From: Lunularia cruciata
Taxonomy: Eukaryota > Streptophyta > Marchantiopsida > Lunulariales > Lunulariaceae
NCBI GenBank assembly: GCA_948567375.1
Contig: OX419759.1
Coordinates: forward strand, 59,001,493-59,065,492
Direction: 5' to 3'
Length of the DNA stretch: 64,000 nucleotides
The notes below the pieces were generated by a model. It saw only the letters and a program-made list of their open reading frames with translations. It did not search any database and was not told where the DNA came from. Positions 33,301 through 50,173 of the stretch are shown here, piece by piece. A program made the position numbers and the translations under genes. Each line of letters opens with the position of its first letter. The stretch's first letter is position 1.

Positions 33301-35395
33301 ACCAGAGGAATGCTCGTTGTTTCGCAGTTGAATAATGTCTTTTTCATCGCAGGACTGGATTGTTGACTACAGTAAGCGAAGGTATGGAAGAGCTGCAGAA
33401 GGAGCACAAACAGCATGGAAATTGTTACATCAGACAATTTATAATTGTCAGGATGGTGTTGCTGTGCGAACCTTTGTCCTCTTTTCAGTGCCTTCTGCAT
33501 TTCTTGGTCTCGCCTTTAGAATTTGACATGGACGACAGGAGTCCGTCGGATGGTAAAGTAGGATTTCGAACTTGAGAGTCAGAGTACATAAAAACGGGTT
33601 ACGGTTTTAGTGTAAGTGTGTGACGTTCTTAGTTCCCCATCTTTGCCATGAATAAGTCACTCCTACTCCTATTTTAGTTATTTTGTGATTGCATGATGTG
33701 ACATGGTATTGCAAGGAGATATTCATCGCAAGATGCCAGGATTTTCATTCTATCGACCTTGAGTGCTTCTCTCCATCTATGTGAGCGTATATAGGACCAC
33801 TTACTCCCTTCGCTTGCTTTAACATCTATTTGATGTCCAGGATCATAATGGAGACGTTATGGTGGAATTTCCTGACACGAGGCCATTGCTCATACAAGAA
33901 GTAGATCATGTGAGACCAGGACGATGGGCGACTGAAAGCGGAAGAGTTCAGCTCGGAGAACTCAGAAGAGCAGGCAATATTTTGGCTCATAGTCCTCATA
34001 TATGGTACTCTCAGGCAGATGCTGTGAAAGCTCTTGGCTTACTGCTTTCATCCGCAGACGAGCTTGGTGATATGTTTCCCTACAGGTATCTATGGAAGCA
34101 TTGAAGCTTTTGGCTCACGATCGGTTCCCGTCCACATCCGGCTGTTTATTATTCCAGTGATAATGGGAGCGGAGCGCATCTAAGTTCTTTAGCGACTATA
34201 TGGACCGCCAATTAAATTATCTTGTTCTATTTCTCATCCATCATGTTCGTATCTTTTTGAGAGGTTCAGACAACCCTTCCTGAGATCTTTGCAAATAGCT
34301 GACATAATCCAAGCATTCAGTTTTCCCTTAGTCACCTAACCTCGTCATACATTCATCATCTTTGAAGACCTACGGATTCAAGTGTGTACCTTTCGACTTA
34401 AGCTCTATTATATACGATCTAATCTGAAGAATGAAAGTGTCTTGTTCTATCTGTTCTGCAGATACGATCTAGTTGATTTGACTCGGCAAGTTTTATCAAA
34501 GCGTGCCAATCAGCTTTATCTGGAGATTCTTGCAGCGTTTCATTTGAAGAGGGTTGAAGATGTAAAAAGACTTGGTGGGATCTTTCTGGAGCTGTTTTCA
34601 GATACTGACAAGTTACTGGGTTCCTGTGGGGGCTTTCTTCTCGGTCCATGGTTAGAAAGTGCCAAGAGCTTAGCAGCAAATGCTGAGGAAAGAGAACTTG
34701 TGAGTGCACTGATCCTACAACTCATGATGTTACTCACGTTTGAACTGGAGGCATGTCACGCGTTCTTATCAATAGAAGTACTCACTCCGAATTCGCTCTT
34801 GGCAGTATGAATGGAATGCGCGAACGCAAGTTACAATGTGGTTTGACAATACAGACGACAAACCGAGCCCTCTGCATGACTATGGTATAACCAGTTCTTT
34901 CTAGCCAACCAAATGTAGACTAAATTCTCCTATTATTGTCTCCTGTACGATGGCAATTCAAATCTTCATATCAGTGTTGTACAAGTTTCTTTTCTCCCAA
35001 GTGTCAAGTAATAGCTTGAATTTTCTCATTCTCTGGGATCGTAAGTTCTGGTAACTGCGTTCGTCAATCCTGCACAACATCATTGTGATTTAAGTTAATT
35101 AGCTTTGGTTTAAATAGCTGACTGTGTCCTGCGGTATGCCATTACAGCGAATAAAATGTGGAGCGGCCTGATTCAAGATTACTATCTCCCTCGCGCAGCA
35201 CTATACATTAGCCTCCTGGAACATTCCCTTCGAGAAAATTCAACATTTCCTTTTGATTTGTGGAGGAAAGAGTGGATATCACTCACAAACAATTGGCAAA
35301 TGTCACATAGTTCTTACCCGACAAAACCTGTTGGAGACAGTGTGCAAATTGTCAAGAACCTGTATCTCAAATACAGCGATGTCCTTATTGTTTAG
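27367..35395 (+). CDS. NAGLU: Alpha-N-acetylglucosaminidase (GH89), 19 exons, 819 residues
   Basis: Removes terminal alpha-N-acetylglucosamine from glycans; plant members act in the vacuole or apoplast. Exons: 27367-27606, 28165-28241, 28656-28867, 29301-29422, 29697-29788, 30399-30493, 30708-30789, 30931-31037, 31205-31235, 31429-31546, 31928-31978, 32132-32241, 32444-32546, 32990-33088, 33353-33463, 33841-34085, 34462-34699, 34806-34884, 35148-35395. All junctions are GT-AG, phases agree, and the total is 2,460 nt. A signal-peptide-like stretch ([11 protein letters not shown]) lies near residues 23-33. Landmarks are [28 protein letters not shown] (from residue 181), [40 protein letters not shown] and [16 protein letters not shown]. 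Likely catalytic Glu are E358 (DTFNEN) and E488 (MCMEGIEHN), by comparison with human E316 and E446. An in-frame ATG at 27,325 could give 14 extra residues; 27,367 puts the signal peptide closer to the start. The gene appears intact. Confidence 0.95.
31205..31235 (+). other. NAGLU: NAGLU microexon 9 (31 nt)
   Basis: Encodes [10 protein letters not shown] plus the first two bases of a Cys codon, between CTCTGCAG and GTTTGT. It joins in phase with exons 8 and 10 and supplies the IYNCDTFNEN context of the first catalytic glutamate. Gene predictors could easily miss it. Confidence 0.9.
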
Positions 35396-38051
35396 TCACA
35401 GTTAATATTGAATGGTTTGTTATATTGAGCGTTAGAAGCATCAGGAAGACGCTGAGCGAACCTTGGTAGAAGTTCATTTGAAGGATGCTCCGGTGGGCAA
35501 TGCTAGGTAGATTATCTGATACTTCAAACTTCGGAAGACCGGTATATTCTTGATTACTAATTTTCCATATACTTGTCTGTATCTGGCTTGTACTTTGTTC
35601 ACGACCTGCATGCAAACTCGGTCGTTCAGGTTACCAAATTGTCATGTGCTTATTTACAAGGACGCAATCTTGTCTACTGTTGCGAGTTGATTATTGCATT
35701 TACGGTATATTACTCCATTCCATTGCATCAACAGCATTTAGCGTCTTGGTGGCCATTGACACATGTGAGCGATCGACGAAAAGCGTTAGACGAAATCTTC
35801 TAGTCAGTCATGATATTGGCAAGTAGATGATCGGAATATGACTTTATATCACAAAAGTCATATCTATTGTCTCAATCTATAATGGATGGACCTCGGCAGG
35901 TTTTCATCCATTTGATATCCTAACAAGTTTCTTCCTGGCGAATCCTTCCATCGTTTCGCGTTGGAACCCACTTTTGGAGAGACGCTTTGTGTTATGTAAG
36001 AATAACATACGTCTTCTTGTCTTAAAACATTTACCATCAACCGTATGTCCCACTTGGTAATACTGTTAGGATAAGCTTTGAGTTGTCTCCCTGTGGACCT
36101 GTTTTGTAACTCTCATCTGGAAAATCTCTGCTGCTCCGTGGTTTTGGTCAAATTGTAAGTAAGGGGCTGAGAAATAGTGAGTATGGGTTAGCTGAATGAT
36201 GATGTTAAGGCAAAGATAAAATCCCAGTTACTCCCAGTTTCCTCATTGTCTTCTACTGAAGGATCTTTAATCAATCAAAAAATCATCTTGAGCCAGATAC
36301 ACTACAAGAAACCTTAAAGATGCGTGACACTGAGGAAAACATCAAGGCGTTCATTAGATTCTTAAAATGCCAGTGTGGTTAGATATATATATGATGTACC
36401 TTCTGTACCTTCTGCATATTACAATCGTTTGCCGACTGGAGCTGTTAAGTTCCGGAATGGAAAGATTCGTTCATGTTTTGTCAATACTCTTATCTACATC
36501 AATTAATACGGAACAGATTTATACTCGCGTGGATTTTATTTCAGATCAGAAAGACGAGAACCTAAGTTCAAGGTAAACATATTGTCGAACCACCACGAGT
36601 CGGATCTAAAGAACAAGAACATCAATCTACCAGTTTAATTCATTCAGATGAAGTGCCCAGCAATACTAATGCTGTAGCAATTTCCCCTCCAATAACTGTC
36701 AACTACCATTTTATCATCCAAGGATGACAAATTCTCAACGAAGAGAAGTAACATATGTTGCTCGCCTTCGTTCGATTGGCCTATTGTACGCGACGGTCGG
36801 TCATACTGAATATGCCGTGTCCGACGGAGCCAGGCTTCTGGAATGATCCATGAGGTATCCCTGTAGACCTCTCGACAATGCATGCAAGCAATTTGCAGAG
36901 GGTTTAGGGTTTAGGGCTTTGGCAACATACATCACCCTCTCTGCGTAGCTCTGTAACTTTGACAAGAATATTCTACTTCTATACTCTCTAGAGTTAGCTC
37001 GGCTTGGTCGGAGTTTGGTGGGCGGAACGTTGCCAAATTTGACCGGGAGCAAGCCTCTACGTGAAACCAAAAGAGGTGCGATAAGATACCACATACGATG
37101 ATAGAAAAGTTCTACGTGGTCGCCCTTTCCAGATAAGAGAAAGGAAATAAGATAATAGAAAAGGTTTACATGATCTGGAAGGTCTTCCGTGACACGCTCA
37201 TAACTAAGAACCAAACTTTTGGATCTATGTGATTCTTCGTTATTCAAACGAAGTTTCTATGCATATTTTTGTTTCTCCTTTCGAACTAAGGATATGTGAA
37301 CGATCAATCGTTCCTTCGACTTTAATATGGATATTTTGGTTCTTACCCCTCATATGTAATTCTGCCAAGATCAATAAACCAGCTTGGATTTACTGGTAAG
37401 CTAGTCCGTCCATCCATGTATGTACACAACGTTTACTTCATTACTATTCAGTATTTTAATGGACATTTATGTTCTAAAACCCACTTACTATAGGATTCTT
37501 TAACCAAACCTAGCAGCAAACAGATTTTGGCCAGAAAAGCGCATCGTTCTCATGGGACCTAATTGAGAGGGCTTCTTCTATAATTAGTTAGTGGCGGTTT
37601 CCTGGCAGGGTCGGTCAAAAAGAGTTGGAGTGAAACCGGGGTCCAGCAAGCATGGCGCTCCGCAGTAGCCGGTGGGAATGTAAGGAAGAGGCTCTGGAGA
37701 GTTCGAAAATGGCCAAATTGGGAGTCTGGACAGGCCCACAGTGGTTTCTATTGCCTGACGGGTGATAGAAGTGAAGGGTTTTAGGGTCGTGGCAATTCCT
37801 ATTGCTCCAGAAGCTGCTGTAAGTGCCAGGGTAACACGAGGGGAGAGCCGACAGAGTAAGAGTGTCCTCGATCGTCATCTACCTCTCTCTTTCCTGAAAT
37901 TACTAGCGTTGGACTCGAGAGTATTCTCCGCGGCCGACCTAGACCTGCTTGCAGAGTTTCGATCAAATCATTCTTTGTCTGATTTTGGTCGTTCTCAGCT
38001 GCGGAGGAAAAGCTGTCGTATCGCATTAGACTGTCGTGGTAACGAGCAATC
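35396..38051. other. Intergenic region between NAGLU and HSP60
   Basis: 2.66 kb with no convincing gene. It holds the NAGLU 3' flank and the HSP60 promoter and leader. The longest open frame (minus strand, 36,801-37,247) has no recognisable domain and partly reads through the telomere-like motif. Confidence 0.5.
36902..36917 (+). promoter_or_regulatory. Telo-box-like motif, two TTTAGGG units
   Basis: GGTTTAGGGTTTAGGG on the plus strand (AAACCCTAAACC on the minus). In plant promoters, telo-boxes of this sequence are frequent near genes for protein synthesis and growth. It lies about 1.1 kb upstream of the HSP60 start codon, so a role in that promoter is uncertain; it could also be a short interstitial telomere repeat. 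Confidence 0.45.
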
Positions 38052-42678
<4,627 letters not shown>

Positions 42679-44690
42679 AAACTGTAGGCGAACTAGCATT
42701 GTCAAACGGATTCAATGCTGGAAAGGCGATTGGATAGCATCGCTTTCCAAAGTTATCACGTCGAAACTTGAGTTTTCAAGCCATACCTCGAAGTGCCCTG
42801 GATCCAGGCCCTGGGGTTGGGGGTTATGGTTCGGCAAGAGTTTACCCCACAGAGCATAGGGAGAATTAGTTCTTAGATCAGTAGTGCAAGGCCGCCTAGA
42901 TGTTCGTGACGTAAAATGTAATTAAAGAGAAATTTTGTCTTTTGGCTTGAAATATTCCACTCAAAATAAATGATTAGACTCATACTTTTTGATGTTGAAG
43001 GCAAAGTCCTGTCCTAGTTTTACTCAACTATGGGGGAATTTGATGTCGGTTGTTATACAAGGAAGTATTACGATGAGTATGACTACAGGCAACTTGCGCG
43101 ACTCTCATCCTCGTTTAGGGTGGACACGTGATTAGAGGGTACACCTAATATTAGCTACTGCGGTCTACCCTAATAGGGTCTCGGACGTGAACAATAATTT
43201 GGGAAAGTGAAAGAATGTCTAATGCCTCGAAAATACCAAGAAATATAGCATAACAAAACAATTATTTTGGACAAGATCAGAATAGTCTATACTATTTTGA
43301 GGGTATAGTATCACTAAAAGAACATCTGGGAAAAATCTTTAGAGCTAAAATAGCCGTCACATTTTTCACAATGACCTCAAGCGAATGTTAAGATTCATGT
43401 TCAGAAACTTCAGCAAATTCAAAGTAAAAAAATAATGAGCCGGGGGTATGAGATTGTATGTTCGGAGACGGGTACCATCGCTTGCACATTTACGGAAAGA
43501 ATATAAAGACTAAGTTTAAATTGCAGGCTCGTTTACATGTTTGAAGTCGGGTTCAATGGCATGAGTATGATTATTAAGAGGGAAATAAAGACCACACTTG
43601 AATTGCAAGCCTGCAATATATAAACTTCTCGTTTCAATTTTTTCTTTAAATTTGATGTCTCATTTGCATTGCTAACGCTAAAATCTACTGCTATGTTTTA
43701 ATAATCATGCAATGAAGATTTGGCTTATATCATTTATCTTATATAAGAACATCTAAAAGTCATTTATAACTATAAAAGATTATCTAAAAATCAATTTAAG
43801 GTGAGTAAAAAGTATTTTTCATTACATCTAAAATTTCAAAATAATATGAATAATTTATAGAGAATAAATATTCAAAGAAAAGATTCATGAATTTTTTCTT
43901 ACTATGTTTAGTATTCAAAAGTATATGATCTATATATCATTAAGATATCAAAGGAGTAGTTAGAACTACAAACTATATAAGTCAAATGGTCAATATATTG
44001 TTAAATTAAAGCATCTAGTGTAGTATTTTTTATGAATTTTATTATTTTATCTTATAAAACAATAATAAATAATATATAAAAGACTAAAATAAGAATGTGA
44101 AAATAATATATTTTATTATAGTATAGTAAAATATAATGAATTATATATAAATAGAGTATAAAAACCATCTAAGGGATTTTTCTTTTATATATTATACAGA
44201 CTAATATTATTTTATAAAATATTACGTATAAAAGATTCAAAATACTTGCAAATAAGTATGTGGAAGTGACATCTCTAATATAATTAGTAAGTTCTAGTGT
44301 AATCTTTGAGGAACATATCAAACTCTATATCCATAATTTACTGTAACTCAATGTTAGAAGAATAAAGAGGAGAACACGTTACATATCTTTATAGTAGGAG
44401 AATTTGACTACTATAGTTCAACTCATCTCTTGTCTAGATCATCTAATCTTCAAAGAATAAAGAATTTATCTTGTTATATTTCCCTAAATTTGAAGATCTG
44501 CACTACTTTAGTTCTACTTGTCTCTTGCATAGGAGGATGGATGAACATCCTCTCAAGAATATATTGCATGTAGTACTTACAACTACAAAGTCTATTATTA
44601 TCGTTTAATTGTCTTAGATAGACCATGTGCAAATCTACCTTAACTTGAGTTGTTTGTAAGGTTAAACATGAAGTATCTACTTTCTTAGCC
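42679..44690. other. No gene recognised; AT-rich flank of HSP60
   Basis: HSP60 3' flank (to about 43,000), then a strongly AT-rich stretch from about 43,600 to 44,300 with only short meaningless open frames. A minus-strand frame at 44,474-44,761 is probably a shadow at the edge of the next retroelement. Confidence 0.5.
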
Positions 44691-45615
44691 ATTGGACAGT
44701 CTTCCTTGACGGAGCGACAGTGTGAGCACACGCTACATTCTCTCTTAGTTAACTCGTCCATTCCTCAAGCTACTAGAGCATGTCTACGCTCTTGCTGTGG
44801 CAAGGGTGTAGGCTCTTGGATCCTAGCTCGATCATGCATTAAGGCATTTTGACTCTCACTAGTGTGAGTGTGGTTCTACACTAGATGCAGCAATGGTCAA
44901 CATGACATGGTGTCCTTTTAGAGGATAGAGGATAGCTACCCATGATGCTAGTAGGGACATAATGTTTGCTATGGCACAAGAGAGTGGATACTTGGCTTGG
45001 AGGGAATGTTCATATGCTTTGCAGTCAACACATATCAGGGCAGACTTATACTTAGTTCGAGATGATCAAGTGACAACAGCGGATGTTGTGATTACGGACC
45101 CTACGTGGGATACAATTTTGGAGGGAGTGATTACCCATCCCCTTGGATGGGCGGCAAGTGCAGCAGCAGGTCGCAAGGTCTTCAAGTATAGGGGCATGCA
45201 ATGAGGTCACATCTTTGTTCCTCGAGCCTTGAGTTATATGGAGCGATGGACATGACATTTGACACATTTGTCAGGGAGTGTGTGAGAGCTTATCATATTA
45301 GGCGCCAAAGGTACCACTCTCATACTTTGTAGCATATTTTAGACAGCGTGTGTCCATTGCTCTACAGATGGCAATGGCTGGTGCAATCCATAGGAGAGCA
45401 ATCACATTAGGTGATGTTTCTTCGGATGCTCCAATTTTGTGTAGACCATATGACTTGCATAGCTTGGATATCTTAGGTGCGGTAGGGCAGATTTCTCATA
45501 TAGACTCTATTGGGGCTTAGCCCCATTTTACCTGTTTTGTTTCTCCCTTGTACAACTTGATGGGGTCTTCCCATCCTTCATTTTTTCTATGCAGTCGCCT
45601 TCTTCTCACTTTCTT
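44691..45615 (+). pseudogene. RLE-type non-LTR retrotransposon, copy 1 (3' part: endonuclease and tail)
   Basis: The 3' quarter of the element. The plus frame has ATHDASRDIMFAMAQESGYLAWREC (RHD-like box), RADLYLVRDDQVTTADVVITDPTWDTI (PD-(D/E) core) and GRKVFKYRGM (K..KY). After frame changes come YFRQRVSIALQMAMAGAIHRRAITLGDVSSDA and LHSLDILGAVGQISHIDSIGA, ending in a TAG (45,518-45,520) inside a hairpin. A 3' tail follows to about 45,615. A stretch of about 50 bp that holds part of the zinc motif in copy 2 is deleted near 44,870. It is 5'-truncated, with homology to copy 2 starting at about 44,690. Together with copy 2 it defines the endonuclease domain. Confidence 0.8.
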
Positions 45616-48600
45616 AGCCATTGTAGTATAGGAACCACTTCATTCACCACCTATCTAGGAGGATATGTAATCACACCTTCCCAAATCAAGTTGTATATAG
45701 GATTAATAACTATAATATACAATGCTACAACTTGATTGTCTTGGATCATATATAAGTTTGCACTAACCTCTCATTGATGTAAAAAAAGTATCCGAGAGCA
45801 TGTATCCTTGCTAGAGCAAGAGCAAAGATGTGCACTAGTAATATAATGAGTGGATGGACCTTCAGAATATAAGCTTGCTATGATTATGGATTTTCAAAGA
45901 AGAACCTTAAGCATGATTGGAAGACAAAGAAGAAAAAAAAAGTAAAGGATAGAAAAGCATATGTGCTTGATGAGACAAATCGTCTTTTGTTACCTTAGTA
46001 GTGCATGGAGAAGAAAACATCCCTCCCTCACTTCCATCATGTATGTTTCAAGGATGTACTTATAAGCATTCAAAGAATAGAACAACACCAAAGGTGCTTA
46101 ATATGCTTGATTGAAAATGCTAGAAGTGCAGTCTCTTCTATAGATACTAAGCTTACACTTTAACACAAAATTATTAAAAATCGTTATCTATAAGCCAAGT
46201 TTTTAGTCGTATACTCAAACTTCCATTGATCTTGTGATATTACTTCTCTTTATCAAAAGTTCAAAGTTTTAGAGCCTTGTTGATCACAAGTGAAGGTGGT
46301 ATTGCAATCTATGTTAGTGCAAAAAGCTATTGTCCAACTACCCATATAATTTTTCTCTCCTTCCAAGTATTGAGTTGTTAAAGTTCAATTGAGAGTCAAT
46401 ATGTAAAACACAGTTTTCCAATCCCTATTGAACTCATCACAAGATTCATATGTTTGTAGCTCTTCTTTGACAATAATTGAATTGGTCCAACAAATCTTCC
46501 GTCATCATAAGCAAACTAGCTTATCTTACAACACTCTCAATCTAAAGTTATATCTTCATTTGAATCTATATATACATCCACACAAAATTTATAGGGTCTT
46601 ACACCATTATTTACTGCTCAAAATTCCAAGTATAGCAATTGCTTTGTTGATGAGAAGATTGTATGGAAACTTAATTCTCATGTACTCCAAGAAACCATTG
46701 GTGCAATTATTCTTTTAGTTTAAGAATTTGACTGTAGAAAGAATGTTATCTCTCAATCTCTTCTTACTCAAATGGATAGCTCCCATCTAATCCTCTTTTA
46801 TTTCAAAATTCCATGTAGAGTTGAATCTTCCACTCTCTTTCCGAATCAGCACAAGTAGCAATCTTCTACAAAAATGCATTTTGATTCTCATGTTTATATA
46901 AACGTCAATCTATCTCTCATGATGATTCAAGGAGGTTAATTGTGACATGCTAAATAAATCTGCAAATTGGAGCACACTAAGTACATCTTTGTCAAAATCA
47001 TTAAATGTGCAAACCCTCTATTATAGGTGGTTGAACGGTTCCCTGCGAGTCCTAGTTCCATGTCCTTGTACTTGGCGATAAGATGAATCTGTAAAAGGTT
47101 TACTTGTACGCCACATCTACGCTAGAAACATGGGAGGACGAATTCTCATGAGTTTTGGTCCTCGTACAAGGTTGATGAGTCAAACAGAAGCCATACACAG
47201 CATATTTTGAGCATGAGCTACCATATAGCATCTATGCTATGAGCCTTGTAGAGAAGAAACAAAAGATTATAACCTCCCTACCATTCGCACTTTCTTGCCA
47301 TAGCACAACTGAAAACTGCCGATAGTACCTTACGACAATAATTCTTACTCTGAAAGCTAGTTGGTGGAGACCTGTATCATTTGTTTATGAGATCACTCAC
47401 GTGATGATAGAAAGTAGACAAAAAGCAAAGGGGATTGGGAAGGACAACAGTACGCGTGATTTTCCCTATACAAATCACTAATTTCATTTTGACCTTAGTT
47501 TAATGAATATTATTTGATTCGTAATTATTCCTATAGGACTATTCGTATTCCTAAATTTTTACACTTACCAGTTAGAAAGTTTGTCTTTAGCAAAAGAATT
47601 TAGTACTCTTACCACTTAATCAGTGCTCACGAAAGGCTTGTTAATCTTAATTTTCAGCGGGCGAATTACTTCGTTATCTAGAGATGCCACTTATTGAGGT
47701 CCGACTGTATCTCTCCTGCTCAGCTCTGTTTTTGCCTCCATGTTTCTATTTTTGATCGCCCTCCATTGCTTTCAATTTCAAATCAGTCGTATTTATTCTT
47801 TTTTCATGATGTGTAATACTAGTTCACAGTAAATAATGCTACTTATGAAACGTATCATATATGTTCTTCTTCCCCCCGTTTGGGTCATGTTATGTTCATT
47901 TCAGTTTGATTTATTTAGATTCAGTTTAGTTCTATTTGCACACTGTCATGCATGCATTTCATATGGACTTCATATGCACATTCTCGGTTGCATACTTATA
48001 ATGTTCTGGATCCACGTTGCTTCTGCTCCCATCTCTCAAATATATTTCCTACTTACTTCATGTGTTTCCCTTTGCTTTGCATTCTTTAACTTTTTTTGCA
48101 TCATGTTGCTCGGGAAGGTATATTTTTTTCATTAGATGATGCATACACCTCATGATATTGAATGCCATATGCTGTTCATGGAATGTGTTAATCCTTGCTT
48201 GTTCTTTGCATCGATTTAGATCGTGTGTTTTTCCCACTTCCTACTTCAGCATGTCTTCCATTAACATCGCTTTGAGCATGCTTTGACTTCATCAAATCTA
48301 CACGTCTTTGGTTTGCATCGGATCGGTCCTGATGAGTATGGATCCTCCATTTTGTGAATGGCTTTTGCACTAATTATGCATGTGCCTAAACTAAATGTTG
48401 TTAGACTTATTCATAAATACGCTGCCTTGGCACGCATGAGCAAAGAACAGAATCTCGAGATGGAAGATACTGGCTTTACATCCAGCAAGACGTGAGTGTT
48501 ATCATCAGACTAACTATGAAAGGTTGCTTCTTCCTAATTGTGTCATGTAGTGCTGGCGAGCTCATGCTGACATACAGCATGGTGAGCTTAATTCTTATCC

Positions 48601-49250
48601 TCAAACACTCGCACCAGGCAAGTCTCATAATTCTTCAGACTTGGGCAGTTACCTGTCCTATACACTTACATTTTCATGTCATCATCTTCATCTTGTTTCT
48701 TTCTGAAGGTTACTTATGCATGCTGGTTTTACACTAGGTACTCGATGCATCATAAACCCCATACTAACCCTAGCATGCAGATTTAAGCACGCTTACCCTT
48801 TCTACATGATTGATACTTATGAGGACTTTTACTAAGTTAAAGCAATGAATCAAAGTTAGAGTCGGTCCGGTCAGACGTGGATGAGGAACTCGGTTGTTTA
48901 CAACCGGGTGTTTTGTGTGTGTTTTGGGTTTTGTGTTCTTATACCTGATTCACTATGTCATGTCTTCTCTAGTCTCATGTGGCTATAAAACTCTCTAGTG
49001 TGTACAGACTTGTGTTCTAAGAAATTGGGTCCATACTCATACTCTCATATATTGGGCAAATTATATTAAAATTTAGTTAGCTAACTTTCAAAGACAAGAG
49101 TCAAATTCGGCCAGGTTCTACTCTGTCTCTGTCTTTGCCTACTTACCTCACCTTTCTTGCTTGCATATGCATGCGTCAAGTCAAGTGGATTCAGGATCAC
49201 CCGTTCCATGAACAGCTTCTGTTCCAATTACTACAATAAAGAGAAAAAGG
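45616..49250. other. No gene recognised
   Basis: 3.6 kb without a feature that can be supported. Open frames such as 46,428-46,718 and 47,836-48,135 are low-complexity or hydrophobic shadows with no domain. Confidence 0.45.
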
Positions 49251-49251
49251 G

Positions 49252-49345
49252 GAAAACACGAAGGATGGGAAGGACCCATCAAGCCGCACAAGGGTGAGAC
49301 AAACGAGGTAAAATGAGGCCAAGTCCCAAGTAGTATCGGTATGAG
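49252..49345 (-). mobile_element. 3' tail fragment of the RLE-type element, degenerate
   Basis: GAAGGATGGGAAGGACCCATCAAGCC...ACAAGGGTGAGAC...GAGGTAAAATGAGGCC matches the tail of the copies at 26.2 and 50.1 kb in the same orientation. The hairpin is mutated (GAGGCCAAGTCCC). About 90 bp remain, with no coding sequence. Confidence 0.75.
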
Positions 49346-49955
49346 AAAAAGACTACAATAAATATCATGCAGCTTTGAGGAATTTTCTTACATACTTGGT
49401 CCACTATCTCATGATCTTTTGTACAGAATCTCGGTACAAGGGGTACTGGCATTTGCTAGCTACTTCGGCACTGCATTAGACATTGATGACGGTGTCAGTC
49501 CATTCGCGAAGACCTAAACTATGACCACCTGTTTGGTGTCTTGGATGGGCCGGAGCACAGTGTGAGAGAAGACTGGATAGTGTATATTGCAGTATGTTCT
49601 ATGAAAGCATAAGTCTTAAAATATTAAGCATAGATATTGGCTGAGGTCCGTGCGGAGTTGTGTGGAACTAACAGCAGAGAAAGTAGAGATTCGCCTGTAA
49701 AGGAGTCATCAGTAGGGGGGTGGGGCAGGAAAATTCAAAGAGGCAGCACAGCCCATGCAGCTTCAAAAGCTTAGGGAGAGGGAGGACGATGGCCAATGTC
49801 CCGAAAGAGAAAGTATGTTGATCGCTGCCTACTTTCTCTAAAGTACACGATTGAAAGGAGTCATAATTTTGGACAGTCGACTGGTAGACTAAGAATCATA
49901 TAAGTCTCCAAACATGCAACCAAGAGAAGCGTGGCCATCAATCAAGCGAGGGCAT

Positions 49956-50053
49956 ACTTCTTGTACCTAGTCTCCCTTCCAGTCTGTACAATCAGCACAA
50001 ACCAACTTCTTGTACCTAGTCTACCTTCCAGTCTGTACAATCAGCACAAACCA
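49956..50053 (+). repeat. Tandem duplication, 49-bp unit, two copies
   Basis: ACTTCTTGTACCTAGTCTCC...CAGCACAAACCA is repeated head to tail with a single visible difference, about 50 bp from the end of the RLE element copy at 50.1 kb. Confidence 0.85.
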
Positions 50054-50158
50054 ACTATGTAGAAGATGCCTTTATAAAGTAGAAGGCTACTGAGTAGAAA
50101 AAATGAAGGATGGGAAGACCCCATCAAGCCTTACAAGGGAGAGACAAAACAGGTAAAA

Positions 50159-50173
50159 TGGGGCTAAGCCCCA
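50159..50173 (-). other. Hairpin at the stop codon of the RLE element
   Basis: TGGGGCTAAGCCCCA is a 7-bp palindrome around a single central base, and the TAG stop of the ORF lies within it (50,164-50,166). The same palindrome is found in copy 1 (45,511-45,525) and the tail fragment at 26,276-26,291. A structured 3' end would suit recognition of the element RNA by its own RT; that role is inference. Confidence 0.7.

Noticed and set aside
27367-35395. NAGLU as a pseudogene
   Set aside because: The first pass failed to find three segments, but all were recovered as small exons, and the reconstructed frame is open with conserved catalytic residues.
36801-37247. Minus-strand open frame of 148 codons between NAGLU and HSP60
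   Set aside because: No recognisable domain, it overlaps the telo-box and the likely upstream region of HSP60, and nothing supports splicing to other exons.
48420-48780. Possible exons of an unknown gene (MSKEQNLEMEDTGFTSSKT near a GTGAGT)
   Set aside because: A short open stretch followed by a donor-like site, but no second exon or domain could be supported.
49380-49600. PP2C-like fragment (HLFGVLDG near 49,530)
   Set aside because: Only a few residues resemble a phosphatase motif, no further motifs follow in the right order, and splice sites could not be placed.
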